A stretch of DNA of 64,000 nucleotides from an uncultured Selenomonadales bacterium (GCA_900321035.1 ONUH01000001.1:310001-374000); one strand, 5' to 3'; positions 19,481 through 29,769 are shown, counted from the stretch's first letter. Translations and numbers: made by a program. Notes: generated from the letters alone by a model not told the origin.

Positions 19481-21447
19481 TTCTCCCCCGTACTCCCCAC
19501 TCTATCCACAGGGAGCGCCAAATACTCATCGCCGATATGCAACACTATATTTTCCTCTTCCAGCCAATTTAACGCCGTCCGTATCGCCTCCGCCGGGTAA
19601 CGGCCCGAAAGCCGCTCAAAAACCGCACGTTCCCTCATCGTATTCCGGCAGGCACGCAGCACGTCCGCCTCCGCTCCCTTGATATGGCGAATCGGGACAT
19701 GGGCAATCATTCTCGTGTCAAGCACCTTGATTTCGTCTCCAATGTCCTTCATGAAAAGCAGCTGCTGCTCGTTCCGCCATTCCTCGGAAAGTCGGTAGAG
19801 CTTCTCATAGGACGGGCCGATGCGGCGGTAATCATAATACTTCGCCAGCTCTTCCTCGTCCTCCGGCGCGTAAAGGTGAACGGCGCGGCGAATGTATTCT
19901 CTGTCAGGAAACACGAAATCATAGCCGCGGTCCGGACGCAGCTTCGGCGCAAGAGGATCTTCCGGATGCTCCATGTAATAATTGTAACGAAGATACATCA
20001 TATGAGCGACCGTATTCGGCGTTTCAAGGTGCATGATCTTGGGGATTACCGCGTCGTCCTGCGCCATCATCTCGTCCGTTTCCCCCGGCAGACCGAGCAG
20101 AATATACCAAAGCACCCTCATATCATGGGCGCAGCAATGTTTAAGCGTTTCCACCTGACGAATCGCCGAAACGCCTTTGCCCATCAGCCGCAGCCGTTCG
20201 TCGGAAAAGCTCTCGATTCCCGCCTGCACCCAGAAAAATCCCGTCTCTGCCAGCCGTACCACGTCTTCCTCGGACACCGGCGACTTGATCTCGGAAAAAA
20301 GCCGCAGCCCATGCTGCCCGTTCCACCCCTTCTTCCAATACGGTTCCCGAGCCGCCAGCGCCTCCGGCAGTCCCTTTTGATGATGCAGGCTCATCACATT
20401 GCCCGTAAAATAGCAGTGAAAGCCCGGGTAATCCCTCGAAAGCTGCGCCAGCTCGTCTGCCAGCCGTTCCGTGGATTTTTCACGATACAAGTGCGCCGTA
20501 CTGCCATTCAGCCCGCAGAAGCGACAGGGATGCTTCGCCGCCCACCAACAGCCCCGTGAGTCTTCCGCCGTGATAATCCTGACGTCCGTCTGATCCGGCA
20601 GAAGCGCATCCCGCTCCCGGAAATAATCGCTGAAATCCGGAATCGGCAGCGCGTCAAGATTTTTCGTAATCTTCGCCGGGGGCGCCGTCATCCGGGTCCG
20701 GGATACGACGCCGTCGGGAAGTTCCTCGTCCGGTATTTTCCCGTCCTTCAAAAGCCTATGGCACATCGGCGCAAGTATCTCGTCCGCCTCTCCTGTGAAT
20801 ATATAGTCAAACGGCTCGAAAAACTCGATCATCGCCTGCCCCGCGTCGCCCTCGCAATTCGCTCCGCCCGCCATGATGATCGGCGCGTCTTTTTCTTTTT
20901 TCAGCCGCTTTGCCAGTGCAATCGTCGCATTCTGTTGCTGATACATGGACAAGAACGCAACGATTTTCGCGCCGCTCTCTTTTACGCGGCTGACAGCCTC
21001 GTCAAGATAATCTTCCGCCATATCCCGGGCTTCCTCAAACAGCGCGAGCTTGTCGAGTGTCTCATTTCTCTGATCGCCGGCGAAAACTTTACCTGGCAGA
21101 TGCTTCTCCCGCATCCAGCGCAAATATTCGTCAAAAGAGCGCAGCTGCTTGCCGTCATGAGCCGCATCCGCAAAAATCGCTTCGCAGGCGAAATAGTCGT
21201 GCCCATACCCTATAGTACAGACGTGCATAATGCCCTGTTGATACTTTTTCACGCCGATACGATTTGCAAAGTACAAGAATTCATGCTGGACGCGGCTTTT
21301 GATCCCCGCCTGCGTCAGAACCGCCTTGAAGAGCGCCAGTGTGATGCAAGGCATATATTGGTCGCAAAAGGGCATCGTGACAAAAAGAACGTCCGCCTTT
21401 GTATTGCCTGGAATACTCGGGCTCAATGCCTTTCCCTCGTCACGCAA
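19477..21447 (-). CDS. Radical-SAM protein of RiPP-maturation type (CX7CX2C)
   Basis: The 656-residue protein has a B12-binding-like Rossmann region at about residues 15-240 (ending DYIFTGEADE) without a clear DxHxxG, then a radical-SAM core. The cluster cysteines C300, C308 and C311 are in RGCWWAAKHPCRFCGLNG, the CX7CX2C arrangement of the ribosomal-peptide maturation radical-SAM group, not CX3CX2C. The last 110 residues look like a winged-helix region (LDTRMIAHVPI onwards). The start is TTG at 21447 with GGAGGG. It follows rfbB by 33 bp and overlaps the HExxH gene. No precursor is obvious. Confidence 0.8.
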   Translation of the reverse strand: MRDEGKALSPSIPGNTKADVLFVTMPFCDQYMPCITLALFKAVLTQAGIKSRVQHEFLYFANRIGVKKYQQGIMHVCTIGYGHDYFACEAIFADAAHDGKQLRSFDEYLRWMREKHLPGKVFAGDQRNETLDKLALFEEARDMAEDYLDEAVSRVKESGAKIVAFLSMYQQQNATIALAKRLKKEKDAPIIMAGGANCEGDAGQAMIEFFEPFDYIFTGEADEILAPMCHRLLKDGKIPDEELPDGVVSRTRMTAPPAKITKNLDALPIPDFSDYFRERDALLPDQTDVRIITAEDSRGCWWAAKHPCRFCGLNGSTAHLYREKSTERLADELAQLSRDYPGFHCYFTGNVMSLHHQKGLPEALAAREPYWKKGWNGQHGLRLFSEIKSPVSEEDVVRLAETGFFWVQAGIESFSDERLRLMGKGVSAIRQVETLKHCCAHDMRVLWYILLGLPGETDEMMAQDDAVIPKIMHLETPNTVAHMMYLRYNYYMEHPEDPLAPKLRPDRGYDFVFPDREYIRRAVHLYAPEDEEELAKYYDYRRIGPSYEKLYRLSEEWRNEQQLLFMKDIGDEIKVLDTRMIAHVPIRHIKGAEADVLRACRNTMRERAVFERLSGRYPAEAIRTALNWLEEENIVLHIGDEYLALPVDRVGSTGEK

Positions 21448-21480
21448 GTAAATCCCTCCCGCCGCCTGCCGACCGTTGCC

Positions 21481-22503
21481 TTATTTTGCGGTTCCGTAAT
21501 GCTTTTCATAATACGCGGCATACACGCCGGAAGTCACATGCTCCCACCAAGACCGATGCGCAAGATACCAGTCAATCGTCCGGCGTATGCCGTCCTCAAA
21601 ACGCGTCGCGGGGAACCATCCCAATTCCGACCTCAGCTTCGTCGGATCGATAGCATACCGCAAATCATGGCCTTTTCGATCCTCTACGTGACGAATCAGG
21701 CTTTCCGGCTTTTCAAGGGCACGCAAAATTATTTTCACCACATCGATGTTTCGCTTCTCGTTATGCCCGCCGACATTGTACAGGCTGCCCGCTTTTCCTT
21801 TTCTTATAATCAAATCGACAGCCGCGCAATGATCCTCCACATAAAGCCAATCCCGCACGTTCTCTCCCGTGCCGTACACCGGCAGCGGCTTGTCCGCCAA
21901 GGCGTTCAAAATCATCAACGGAATCAATTTTTCCGGGAAATGATACGGGCCGTAATTATTCGAACAACGCGAAATACTCACCGGCAGCCCGTAAGTACGA
22001 TGGTACGCCTGCACGAGGAGGTCGGCGGCCGCCTTCGACGCGGAATAGGGACTGGACGCGTGCAGCGGCGTCGTCTCCGTAAAAAACAGATCGGGCCTGT
22101 CCAACGGCAAATCGCCGTAAACCTCGTCGGTAGAAACCTGATGAAATCGCCGCACGCCATACTTTCGGCAGGCATCCATCAAAACCTGCGTACCCAGAAC
22201 ATTTGTACGGAGAAAAAGCCCCGGCGTTTCGATGGAGCGGTCCACATGACTTTCCGCGGCAAAATTCACCACCACATCCGGTTGCTCTTCCGCAAAAAGA
22301 GAATCCACCGCCGCCTCGTCGGTAATATCCCCCTTCACGAAACGAAACTGGGGGGATTCCATTGCTTCCTCCAGCGTTTCTAAATTCCCCGCGTAGGTCA
22401 GCGCGTCGTAGCAGATAATCCTGTCCTCGGGATAACGCGCCAATTCGTAATATACGAAATTTGAGCCGATAAAGCCCGCGCCGCCCGTCACAACAATCTT
22501 CAT
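21481..22503 (-). CDS. rfbB: dTDP-glucose 4,6-dehydratase
   Basis: This 340-residue short-chain dehydrogenase fold enzyme makes dTDP-4-keto-6-deoxyglucose. It has GGAGFIGSNFV at residues 7-17, the TDEVYGDL block with catalytic Thr-Asp-Glu, YSASKAAAD with the catalytic Tyr/Lys, and SRCSNNYGPY. Its ATG overlaps the rfbC stop (ATGA). The rhamnose pathway also needs RfbD, which is not in the window. Confidence 0.96.
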   Translation of the reverse strand: MKIVVTGGAGFIGSNFVYYELARYPEDRIICYDALTYAGNLETLEEAMESPQFRFVKGDITDEAAVDSLFAEEQPDVVVNFAAESHVDRSIETPGLFLRTNVLGTQVLMDACRKYGVRRFHQVSTDEVYGDLPLDRPDLFFTETTPLHASSPYSASKAAADLLVQAYHRTYGLPVSISRCSNNYGPYHFPEKLIPLMILNALADKPLPVYGTGENVRDWLYVEDHCAAVDLIIRKGKAGSLYNVGGHNEKRNIDVVKIILRALEKPESLIRHVEDRKGHDLRYAIDPTKLRSELGWFPATRFEDGIRRTIDWYLAHRSWWEHVTSGVYAAYYEKHYGTAK

Positions 22504-23078
22504 GACGCCACCTCCCCGTAAACAAAATTCAATCCCGCAGCCGCACGCTCCGCCAACGTCGGCGCGTTTCTGTCCTTATCGGAGAGAATCACGGGCTCTG
22601 CCGGCCACGCAACGCCGATGACCGGATCATCCCATCGAACGCCGCCGTCATGCTCGGGAGAATAGTAATTGTCGGCCTTGTACTGCACCTCGACGTCGTC
22701 AGTCAGGGTGAGAAATCCATGGGCGAAGCCCCTCGGAATGAAAAGCTGCTTCTTATTCTCCGCCGAAAGCCGCACGCCGACCCACTGGGCATATTGCGGC
22801 GACCCTCTGCGGATATCCACCGTCACGTCGAATATTTCACCCCGCGTCACTCGCAGGATTTTCGCCTGCGCCATCGGGTTCAGCTGGTAATGAAGGCCAC
22901 GCAACGTTCCCTTTTTCGCCGAAAACGAATGACAATCCTGCATAAACGTAACGGCAATCCCCGCCGCCTTCAGCTCGCGGTCCGACCAGGTTTCCATAAA
23001 CCAACCGCGGGCGTCGCCAAACACCTTCGGAAAAATCTCGAAAACGCCCTTCAATTTTGTTTCCCGAATCTCCAACAC
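22500..23078 (-). CDS. rfbC: dTDP-4-dehydrorhamnose 3,5-epimerase
   Basis: This cupin-fold epimerase of about 192 residues shows FPKVFGDARGWFMETW, QDCHSFSAKKGTLRGLHYQ with the catalytic histidine, and FIPRGFAHGFLTL. The start is taken as GTG at 23078, 7 nt after GAGGTG; a TTG one codon upstream is possible. It follows rfbA and overlaps rfbB. Confidence 0.95.
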   Translation of the reverse strand: MLEIRETKLKGVFEIFPKVFGDARGWFMETWSDRELKAAGIAVTFMQDCHSFSAKKGTLRGLHYQLNPMAQAKILRVTRGEIFDVTVDIRRGSPQYAQWVGVRLSAENKKQLFIPRGFAHGFLTLTDDVEVQYKADNYYSPEHDGGVRWDDPVIGVAWPAEPVILSDKDRNAPTLAERAAAGLNFVYGEVAS

Positions 23079-23134
23079 CAATATTCACCTCATATGAGTA
23101 TACGGCATAAAAAATCTCAGGTTCTTTCCACTCT

Positions 23135-24007
23135 TCACTCTTTAATAATCCGCATCAGGTATTGTCCATACTCGTTTTTCATCAACGGCTGGGCCAGCCG
23201 TTCCACCTGTTCCGCATCGATATATCCCATGCGATATGCGATTTCTTCCACGCAGGAAATCTTGAGTCCTTGCCTCGCCTGGATTGTCTGTACAAAGGAC
23301 GCCGCCTGTAAAAGCGTTTCATGCGTTCCCGTGTCGAGCCACGCAAAACCACGACGCATTTTCTCCACATGAAGTTTGCCTCGCAAGAGATATTCACGAT
23401 TCACATCGGTGATTTCCAGCTCTCCTCGTGCCGACGGTCTAATGCCTCGTGCAATTTCCACGACATTCGCATCATAGAAGTATAACCCCGTCACCACATA
23501 ATTCGAACGCGGTTGCTTCGGCTTTTCTTCTAAGCTGATTGCCTTTTCGTTCGCGTCGAACTCCACTACACCGTAACGCTCAGGATCGCTGACATAGTGA
23601 GCGAATACCGTCGCTCCTTCCTTCCGTTTTACTGCACGGTGAAGATAAACGACAAGATTGGCGCCGTAAAAAATATTATCTCCCAAAATCAGCGCGCACC
23701 CGTCCCCCGAAAGAAATTCCTCGCCGATCAGGAACGCCTGCGCCAAACCGTCGGGACTGGGCTGCTCCGCATAAGAAACGGAAATCCCCCATTGGCTGCC
23801 GTCCTCCAAGAGGGATCGAAAACTGCCGCCGTCCTGCGGCGTCGTAATTACAAGAATATCACGGATCCCTGCCAGCATCAGCACCGAAAGCGGATAGTAA
23901 ATCATCGGCTTGTCGTAGACAGGCATCAACTGTTTCGACACGGCCCGCGTTAAAGGATAAAGCCGCGTGCCGGAACCGCCCGCCAAAATAATGCCCTTTC
24001 GTATCAC
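23135..24007 (-). CDS. rfbA: Glucose-1-phosphate thymidylyltransferase
   Basis: This 290-residue nucleotidyltransferase starts the dTDP-rhamnose pathway. It has the [11 protein letters not shown] phosphate loop, [15 protein letters not shown], and [20 protein letters not shown]. The start is GTG at 24007 with GGAGGG about 7 nt upstream. It is the first gene of rfbACB and the transcript may continue into the radical-SAM genes. Confidence 0.96.
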   Translation of the reverse strand: MIRKGIILAGGSGTRLYPLTRAVSKQLMPVYDKPMIYYPLSVLMLAGIRDILVITTPQDGGSFRSLLEDGSQWGISVSYAEQPSPDGLAQAFLIGEEFLSGDGCALILGDNIFYGANLVVYLHRAVKRKEGATVFAHYVSDPERYGVVEFDANEKAISLEEKPKQPRSNYVVTGLYFYDANVVEIARGIRPSARGELEITDVNREYLLRGKLHVEKMRRGFAWLDTGTHETLLQAASFVQTIQARQGLKISCVEEIAYRMGYIDAEQVERLAQPLMKNEYGQYLMRIIKE

Positions 24008-24045
24008 CGGTTTTCCCTCCAAAATCCAATTAGGTACAGTATATC

Positions 24046-24079
24046 ACAAAACGGCGGCTGGAAACCTCCGCCGCCGTTT
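24046..24079 (-). terminator. Terminator after the nitroreductase
   Basis: AACGGCGGC pairs with GCCGCCGTT around an 11-nt loop with T residues after the stem. The stem starts right at the nitroreductase stop and could work on either strand. Confidence 0.75.
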
Positions 24080-24631
24080 TTATTTTATGATATTTACGAT
24101 ATGATCTTCCGAGGACAATACCCTCGGAGGCGTCGCAGGTGCGCGCTTATATCCGAAAGCGCCGACGCAAAGGGGCACATAACCCGCCGGTATGCCGAGT
24201 TGGTCCAAAAGACTTTTTCCCTCTTCAGAATGGAAAACGGATGCCGCCGTGGAAAGCCAGCCGGAGGAAACGCCAAACTTTTCCGCCACCAGCATCATAC
24301 TTCCGAATACCATGTGCGCGGCGTCCTCCACAAATTTTTCTTCCGTGCGGCCGGAAATAATCAACACCACCGGAATCTCGGAAACGAGGCGCATGGCAAC
24401 CCGCGCCGCATCGCCGCCTTTTTCCTCCACGAACAGCGCGTAAAGCTCATGAAATCGCCGAACCAGCCCACGATTCTGCAGAACCGTGAAATGCCATTCC
24501 TGATTGTTGGGCGCGTTGGAGAGCACTTTCCCCTCTTCCAGTATTTCCATCATCGCCTCGTCGCGTATAGGACGCGGCTCAAACTGCATCGTGCTCCTGC
24601 GCATCAGGACGTTCCGAAGGATATTGTTCAT
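24080..24631 (-). CDS. Nitroreductase-family flavoprotein
   Basis: The 183-residue FMN enzyme fits the small nitroreductase fold: NVLMRRSTMQFEPRPI at the start (the RRS FMN contact), APNNQEWHFTVLQN, and VPLCVGAFGYKR near the end. Likely an NAD(P)H oxidoreductase with broad substrates. The ATG at 24631 has GAGGGAG upstream; upstream in-frame sequence is inside queF. It follows queF by 13 bp. Confidence 0.9.
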   Translation of the reverse strand: MNNILRNVLMRRSTMQFEPRPIRDEAMMEILEEGKVLSNAPNNQEWHFTVLQNRGLVRRFHELYALFVEEKGGDAARVAMRLVSEIPVVLIISGRTEEKFVEDAAHMVFGSMMLVAEKFGVSSGWLSTAASVFHSEEGKSLLDQLGIPAGYVPLCVGAFGYKRAPATPPRVLSSEDHIVNIIK

Positions 24632-24644
24632 GCCGTACACTCCC

Positions 24645-25136
24645 TCATCGGTTGTCCACCTGATCCATACCCGCCATGTCATGCATGCGGAACCGCTGCG
24701 CGGCCATCCGCTCATACTTCGTCCCGGGCCTGCCATAATTCGCGAAAGGATCGATCGATATGCCGCCCCGAGGCAAGAATTTCCCCCAAACTTCAATATA
24801 ACGCGGATCCATGAGCTTGATTAAATCCTTCATAATGATATTGACCACATCTTCATGAAAATCACCGTGGTTGCGAAAGCTGAACAGATACAGCTTCAAC
24901 GACTTCGATTCCACCATGCGGACATCCGGCACATAGGAGATGTAGATCGTCGCAAAATCCGGCTGTCCCGTGATTGGGCAGAGACTCGTAAATTCCGGGC
25001 AGTTGAACTTGACCCAGTAGTCGTTGTCCTGATGACGATTCTCAAAAGTCTCCAAAACTTCCGGCGCGTAGTCGGAAGGGCCTTCCACTTTTGTGCCGAG
25101 CACCGAAAGTCCGTCTACTTTTTTAGCCCGCGTCAT
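24645..25136 (-). CDS. queF: NADPH-dependent 7-cyano-7-deazaguanine reductase
   Basis: This 163-residue tunnel-fold enzyme reduces preQ0 to preQ1 in queuosine synthesis. Key features are [20 protein letters not shown] with the catalytic cysteine, [21 protein letters not shown] with the NADPH/substrate motif, and [12 protein letters not shown]. It is the short (unimodular) type. The ATG overlaps the end of the EAL-domain gene by 14 nt, an unusual partner. Confidence 0.96.
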   Translation of the reverse strand: MTRAKKVDGLSVLGTKVEGPSDYAPEVLETFENRHQDNDYWVKFNCPEFTSLCPITGQPDFATIYISYVPDVRMVESKSLKLYLFSFRNHGDFHEDVVNIIMKDLIKLMDPRYIEVWGKFLPRGGISIDPFANYGRPGTKYERMAAQRFRMHDMAGMDQVDNR

Positions 25137-26829
25137 GCGCGCCCTCCTTCAAATACGTTTCATAAAAATCGTTCTGCGAAACGGGACGTCCGAACAAATA
25201 ACCTTGGATATAGTCCGCGCCGCAACGATTCGTCACAATCTCATAGACCTCGTTTTCCTCCACGCCTTCGATACAGGTGCGGATGCCGACGCTGCGGCAA
25301 AGGGTGACGGTGTACTCGACAAGTTTCGTGTCAAAATCGTTGTCCAGGATATTCTTGACGAACGCCCGATCCACCTTCACGATGTCGCAGGACAGATTTT
25401 TCAAATACGCCAGCGACGAATAGCCTGTACCGAAGTCGTCCATGGCAATCTGCACGCCCTGGTCACGGAATTCATTGAATTGCTGGTTGATAAACGTCCA
25501 GTCGGAAACGATGGTGCTCTCCGTCAACTCCAGCGTCACCGCCTCGGGCGGAACGCCGATACGCCCAATCGCTTCGCGGACAAACGGGAAAAACGTCATA
25601 TCCCGGATCTGCACCGAAGAAATATTGATGCTCATTTTGAAATCCGGCACGATGTCGCGCCACTTTTGGCAGACCCGAAGCGCCTCTTCAATGACCCATT
25701 TCCCCACCGGCAGAATCATTTTCGTCTCTTCCAGGATGGGAACAAATTCCATAGGCGAAACCATACGGCCCTCCGGCTGTTTCCATCGGAGCAGCGCCTC
25801 TGCACCGATCAGCCGTTTCGTGCGCGCCTCAATCTGCGGCTGGTAGAAAAGCTGGAATCCCTCGCAGCCGTTTTCGACGCAAGCCTTCAATTTGTCGCGC
25901 ATAGCCGAGGAACGAACATACCGGCTGTAAAGCTCGGGCGTCAGGATGACATTTTGGTTTTTGCCGCCGCGTTTTGCCAACTCCAACGCCGCTTCCGCAT
26001 GCTTGAACAGTTTAAAATACTCCTTGCCGTCCTCCGGATAGGCGACGGTTCCCGAAGAGACCGTGCAAAAATAGGGTTTGCCGTCAATGTACTGCTGCCG
26101 CGTCATGCAGGCCTGGATTGCCTTGAATATCTGCGCGACCTGCGCCGTCCTCGCGCCGGGCAGAATGATGCCGAACTCGTCGCTGTCCAGCTTGTAGAGC
26201 ATCGCGCCCGGAGGCAGGAGATTCATCAGCTGCTGCGCCGTCATACGAAGCACCGCATCGCCGAAAGAGCGGTTATTTGTCTCGTTGATTGCACGGAAAT
26301 TATCAAGCCCCAAAAGCATGATCCGGCCGCTGATCCCGTTGCGCGCATGCTCTTTCAGCGCACGGTTCACCGCCATCTCAAACTGCACCTTGTTCAAAAG
26401 CCCCGTCACCTTGTCCGCCTGGTTCAGATGATCCATGCGGTTCACGATGCCTCCCAAGAAATAGGGCTTTCCCGTCTCATCCCGAAGCACGCGCGCCCGG
26501 CTTCTGAGCCAAACATATTCGCCGTTCAGATCTCTCGCACGGTAGTTAATGCTGAGCACATTTCTGACGCCCCGGTTGAACATCTCATCCAGCTGTGCGT
26601 TCATACGAACGAGATCATCGGGATGCATCAGCGACAGCCACTTCGACTGGACGACCTTTCCCTCGTCGCCCTTCATGTCAAACTCTTTCGCCCATTTCTT
26701 CGAGATCAGCGTCACATTCGCCAATAAATCGGTGGCAAAATAATACGCGTCGCTGGATTCCTCCAGCACATCGAAGTAAAACCGGATGCCCTCCAACAGC
26801 GATGACAGGTTTTTCTTCTTTTCTTTCAT
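25123..26829 (-). CDS. PAS-GGDEF-EAL protein, probable c-di-GMP phosphodiesterase
   Basis: The 568-residue cytosolic protein has a PAS/PAC domain at about residues 20-140, a degenerate GGDEF domain (active site reads LDSDEF) at about 145-305, and a complete EAL domain: [35 protein letters not shown] and QGY. It should therefore break down c-di-GMP, with the GGDEF part possibly sensing GTP. The ATG at 26829 has GGAGG upstream. It shares a transcript with queF and the nitroreductase. Confidence 0.93.
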   Translation of the reverse strand: MKEKKKNLSSLLEGIRFYFDVLEESSDAYYFATDLLANVTLISKKWAKEFDMKGDEGKVVQSKWLSLMHPDDLVRMNAQLDEMFNRGVRNVLSINYRARDLNGEYVWLRSRARVLRDETGKPYFLGGIVNRMDHLNQADKVTGLLNKVQFEMAVNRALKEHARNGISGRIMLLGLDNFRAINETNNRSFGDAVLRMTAQQLMNLLPPGAMLYKLDSDEFGIILPGARTAQVAQIFKAIQACMTRQQYIDGKPYFCTVSSGTVAYPEDGKEYFKLFKHAEAALELAKRGGKNQNVILTPELYSRYVRSSAMRDKLKACVENGCEGFQLFYQPQIEARTKRLIGAEALLRWKQPEGRMVSPMEFVPILEETKMILPVGKWVIEEALRVCQKWRDIVPDFKMSINISSVQIRDMTFFPFVREAIGRIGVPPEAVTLELTESTIVSDWTFINQQFNEFRDQGVQIAMDDFGTGYSSLAYLKNLSCDIVKVDRAFVKNILDNDFDTKLVEYTVTLCRSVGIRTCIEGVEENEVYEIVTNRCGADYIQGYLFGRPVSQNDFYETYLKEGAHDAG

Positions 26830-26918
26830 GTCGCGGCCTCCCAAAAACCCCTAAAAAACGAATCAATCCTTTACAGGGAATTATATCATAAATGCCTTTC
26901 CTTTTCACTTTGCCAAAT

Positions 26919-26946
26919 AAAAAAGAAGGGCAAAGCCCTTCTTTTT
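26919..26946 (-). terminator. Terminator after the GT39 gene
   Basis: GAAGGGC, a 3-nt loop and GCCCTTC, with T-runs on both sides, immediately downstream of the glycosyltransferase stop. Confidence 0.9.
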
Positions 26947-26952
26947 ATCGTC

Positions 26953-28407
26953 TTATGACTTTCGTCCCTCTTTCCGAAGCACGCGACACTGGTCAAACTC
27001 ACGGACCAGCGTCCATTCCTCTGGGCGAAAATCTTTATTAAATCCGCCGTCTTTTTTCTTACCGACAACCATAACGAGAGTCCGATCTTGCGGGATTTCC
27101 TCCAGCGCCCAATATGGCCAAACATTTTTACTGTTCCACGACTTCCCGTCAGGACGGTCCGCCTCGATAGATTTTTTATTGTCGACATTGTAAATGTCCA
27201 AATTGCTGTAATAAGGATGGGACACTTTATAGTCACCGTAATTCAAAACCAAGTCGCCGTCCTGTACCGTCTCCTTAAGTGTCGCCGCGACTTCTTTGCC
27301 CGAATAATTTTTCGCCGTGATATTCGGGACCAGCACCAGCAGCGTAGCTATGACGAGAAACGCAATCTCGCCGAAAAACATCCGGCGCAGCAACGTCGTC
27401 CTGTTTCGCAAAAACTTCGCCGCGAGAATCGAGATTGGAAGCAGCGACGGCATCGTGTAGGTCGTGTATTTCGTCGCCATCATCTGATAAAAAATATTGA
27501 TGGTCAGCGCCCAAACCAACAGGAACTGCTCATCCGTGTCGAGGCGCGGCAAACGGCGCTCGCGAATGATACTGTAAATCTTAGGCGGCAGCGTCACAAA
27601 ACCCCACGGGAAGAAGATCAGGAAGAACAGCACCGAATAATACCACCAGACATTCCACATCGGATGCTCGGAAACGGTGGCACGAAGATAATTATGCACG
27701 CCAAGAAACGTATTGATAAAATCCGAACCGTGCAGAAGATACATCGGCACGTACCAGAGCGCGACCACCGCGAAGAAGACCGCGAACCCCAGCGGCTTCA
27801 TGCGCGGGATTTCTCCAAAGTCCCGACGCAGGACGATGAAAACCGTCACGATCAGACCGGGAAGCAGGAGGCCGATAGGACCTTTCGTCAGCACCGCGAG
27901 ACCGGCGAAAAGGTAGCAAAGGTAATAAAGATTCTTGTTATTTCCTTTATAGGCGAGATAAAAAAAGACAAGCACCGCGTTGAAAAACACGAACAGGGTA
28001 GCGTCGGTAATGACCGATTTCGAAATCACCCAATATCCCACCGAGGTAGCCAGCATGACGCCCGCCCAAAGGGCTGTCGTACCGTCGTACAGGCGGCGGG
28101 CAAAAAAATAAGTCAGCCAAAGGCCGATCACGCCGAACACCGCCGGAAAGAAGCGCGCGGCAAAATCCGTCACGCCGAAGACTTTGAAAGCCGCAATCAG
28201 TTCCCAATAAAAAAACGCCGGCTTGTCGTACCAAAAATTCCCGAAAATGCGCGGTGAAACATAATCACCGGAAAGCAGCATTTCCTTCGCCGTCTGCGTA
28301 TAATTCGACTCGACGGGATCGGTAATCGCCAGATGCCCGTTCGCGAACAGGAACAGCGCTACGCCAAGCAACGTCAAAAAAATCAAATTCCGTTTGTCCT
28401 GCTCCAT
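26953..28407 (-). CDS. ArnT-like/GT39 membrane glycosyltransferase
   Basis: The 484-residue protein has an early acidic motif TDPVESNY between the first two membrane segments, typical of GT39/ArnT enzymes that use polyprenyl-phosphate sugars, then about eleven membrane segments, and a C-terminal soluble part with LNYGDYKVSHPYY. Such proteins transfer a sugar to lipid A, proteins or other surface molecules; the acceptor is not known. The ATG has GGGAGG upstream. It follows murA by 9 bp. Confidence 0.88.
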   Translation of the reverse strand: MEQDKRNLIFLTLLGVALFLFANGHLAITDPVESNYTQTAKEMLLSGDYVSPRIFGNFWYDKPAFFYWELIAAFKVFGVTDFAARFFPAVFGVIGLWLTYFFARRLYDGTTALWAGVMLATSVGYWVISKSVITDATLFVFFNAVLVFFYLAYKGNNKNLYYLCYLFAGLAVLTKGPIGLLLPGLIVTVFIVLRRDFGEIPRMKPLGFAVFFAVVALWYVPMYLLHGSDFINTFLGVHNYLRATVSEHPMWNVWWYYSVLFFLIFFPWGFVTLPPKIYSIIRERRLPRLDTDEQFLLVWALTINIFYQMMATKYTTYTMPSLLPISILAAKFLRNRTTLLRRMFFGEIAFLVIATLLVLVPNITAKNYSGKEVAATLKETVQDGDLVLNYGDYKVSHPYYSNLDIYNVDNKKSIEADRPDGKSWNSKNVWPYWALEEIPQDRTLVMVVGKKKDGGFNKDFRPEEWTLVREFDQCRVLRKEGRKS

Positions 28408-28416
28408 GCGTCCTCC

Positions 28417-29682
28417 CTATCCGTCAATCCTTCGAATGTCCGCGCCAAGTCCAACAAGCTTTTCCACAAGATGATCGTACCCGCGGTCGATATGATGAAT
28501 ATAACCGACCTGCGTTTCGCCGTCGGCAACCAGCCCTGCCAGCACCATTGCCGCGCCCGCCCGAAGGTCGGTAGCCTTGACCTGGCAGCCCGTGAGCTTC
28601 GGCACACCCTCGACGACAGACGTGCGCCCGTCGATCTTGATATTTGCACCCATGCGCTTCAGCTCGTCCACATGCATAAACCGATTCTCGAAAACCGTTT
28701 CCGTTACCATCCCCGTACCTTCAGAGGTGGCAATCATCGCCATGAACTGCGCCTGCATATCGGTGGGGAACCCCGGATACGGCATCGTCTTCACATCCAC
28801 CGCTTTCGTCGGGCCGTCGCAGAAAACGCGGACGCCGTCCACGTCCTCCTCAATGCCGACGCCGGCTTCCTTCAGCTTCGCGATAACGGGCTTCAAATGC
28901 TCGCTGATAGCATTTTCAATGTAAACGTCGCCCCGCGTCATCGCCGCCGCCACCATATACGTTCCCGCCTCGATGCGGTCGGGAATCACGGTATATGCCG
29001 CGCCGCGAAGCATCGGAACCCCCTCGACCTTGATGACGTTCGTGCCCGCGCCGCGAATCTTCGCCCCCATCACATTCAGGAAATTCGCAAGATCGATAAT
29101 CTCCGGCTCCTGCGCAGGATTTTCAAGGATGGTCTGTCCTTCCGCCATGGACGCCGCCATCAGAATATTCTCCGTCGCGCCGACGCTCGGAAAATCCAGA
29201 TAAATACGCGCACCCTTCAGCCCTCTCGGCGCGTTGGCGTCAATGAAGCCGTGGCCGATCTCGATTTCCGCCCCCAGCGCCTCGAACCCCTTCAAGTGAA
29301 GATCGATGGGCCGCGTACCAATGGCGCAGCCTCCCGGAAGGGAAATCTTCGCGCGCCCGCAGCGAGCCAACAGCGGTCCCATAATCAGGAAAGACGCGCG
29401 CATTTTCCGCACGAGATCATAGGGCGCCTCCCAGCAATCGATATTGCTGCTGTCCACGGAAAATTGATGCATTTCCGCGTCGTAATCGGCCTTGACCCCC
29501 AGTTCCCGCAGCACCTCCGCGATGGTATGCACATCTTCCAGCGCCGGCACTTCGTCCAGGCGGCTCCTCGTCTCTTGCCCCAAAAGCGTCGCGGCGATAA
29601 TCGGCAGCACCGCATTTTTCGCGCCGCTGATTTTCACGCGCCCCGCGAGTCGTTTGCCGCCGTTGATGACCAATTTCTCCAT
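28417..29682 (-). CDS. murA: UDP-N-acetylglucosamine 1-carboxyvinyltransferase
   Basis: This 421-residue enzyme carries out the first committed step of peptidoglycan synthesis. The catalytic cysteine is C119 in [13 protein letters not shown], so fosfomycin would be expected to target it. Other blocks are [23 protein letters not shown] and [11 protein letters not shown]. Length is normal. The upstream region carries a cluster of DnaA-box-like sequences close to the promoter. Confidence 0.97.
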   Translation of the reverse strand: MEKLVINGGKRLAGRVKISGAKNAVLPIIAATLLGQETRSRLDEVPALEDVHTIAEVLRELGVKADYDAEMHQFSVDSSNIDCWEAPYDLVRKMRASFLIMGPLLARCGRAKISLPGGCAIGTRPIDLHLKGFEALGAEIEIGHGFIDANAPRGLKGARIYLDFPSVGATENILMAASMAEGQTILENPAQEPEIIDLANFLNVMGAKIRGAGTNVIKVEGVPMLRGAAYTVIPDRIEAGTYMVAAAMTRGDVYIENAISEHLKPVIAKLKEAGVGIEEDVDGVRVFCDGPTKAVDVKTMPYPGFPTDMQAQFMAMIATSEGTGMVTETVFENRFMHVDELKRMGANIKIDGRTSVVEGVPKLTGCQVKATDLRAGAAMVLAGLVADGETQVGYIHHIDRGYDHLVEKLVGLGADIRRIDG

Positions 29683-29728
29683 AAAAAGAAAATTCCCTCC
29701 AAAAAATCTGCCAAAGTATAGTCACTGT

Positions 29729-29769
29729 GTATCCACAGCAATATCCACGTTGTCCACAAGTTTTTCACA
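29729..29769 (+). promoter_or_regulatory. Cluster of four DnaA-box-like 9-mers upstream of murA
   Basis: In the same orientation: GTATCCACA (29729), ATATCCACG (29741), TTGTCCACA (29750) and TTTTTCACA (29761), each one or two changes from TTATNCACA. Start-to-start distances are 12, 9 and 11 bp. They lie just upstream of a TATACT (minus strand) that could be the murA -10. A chance cluster cannot be ruled out. Confidence 0.5.

Noticed and set aside
25093-26727. Plus-strand frame opposite the EAL gene
   Set aside because: Antisense shadow with no ribosome site; the opposite strand has clear PAS, GGDEF and EAL motifs.
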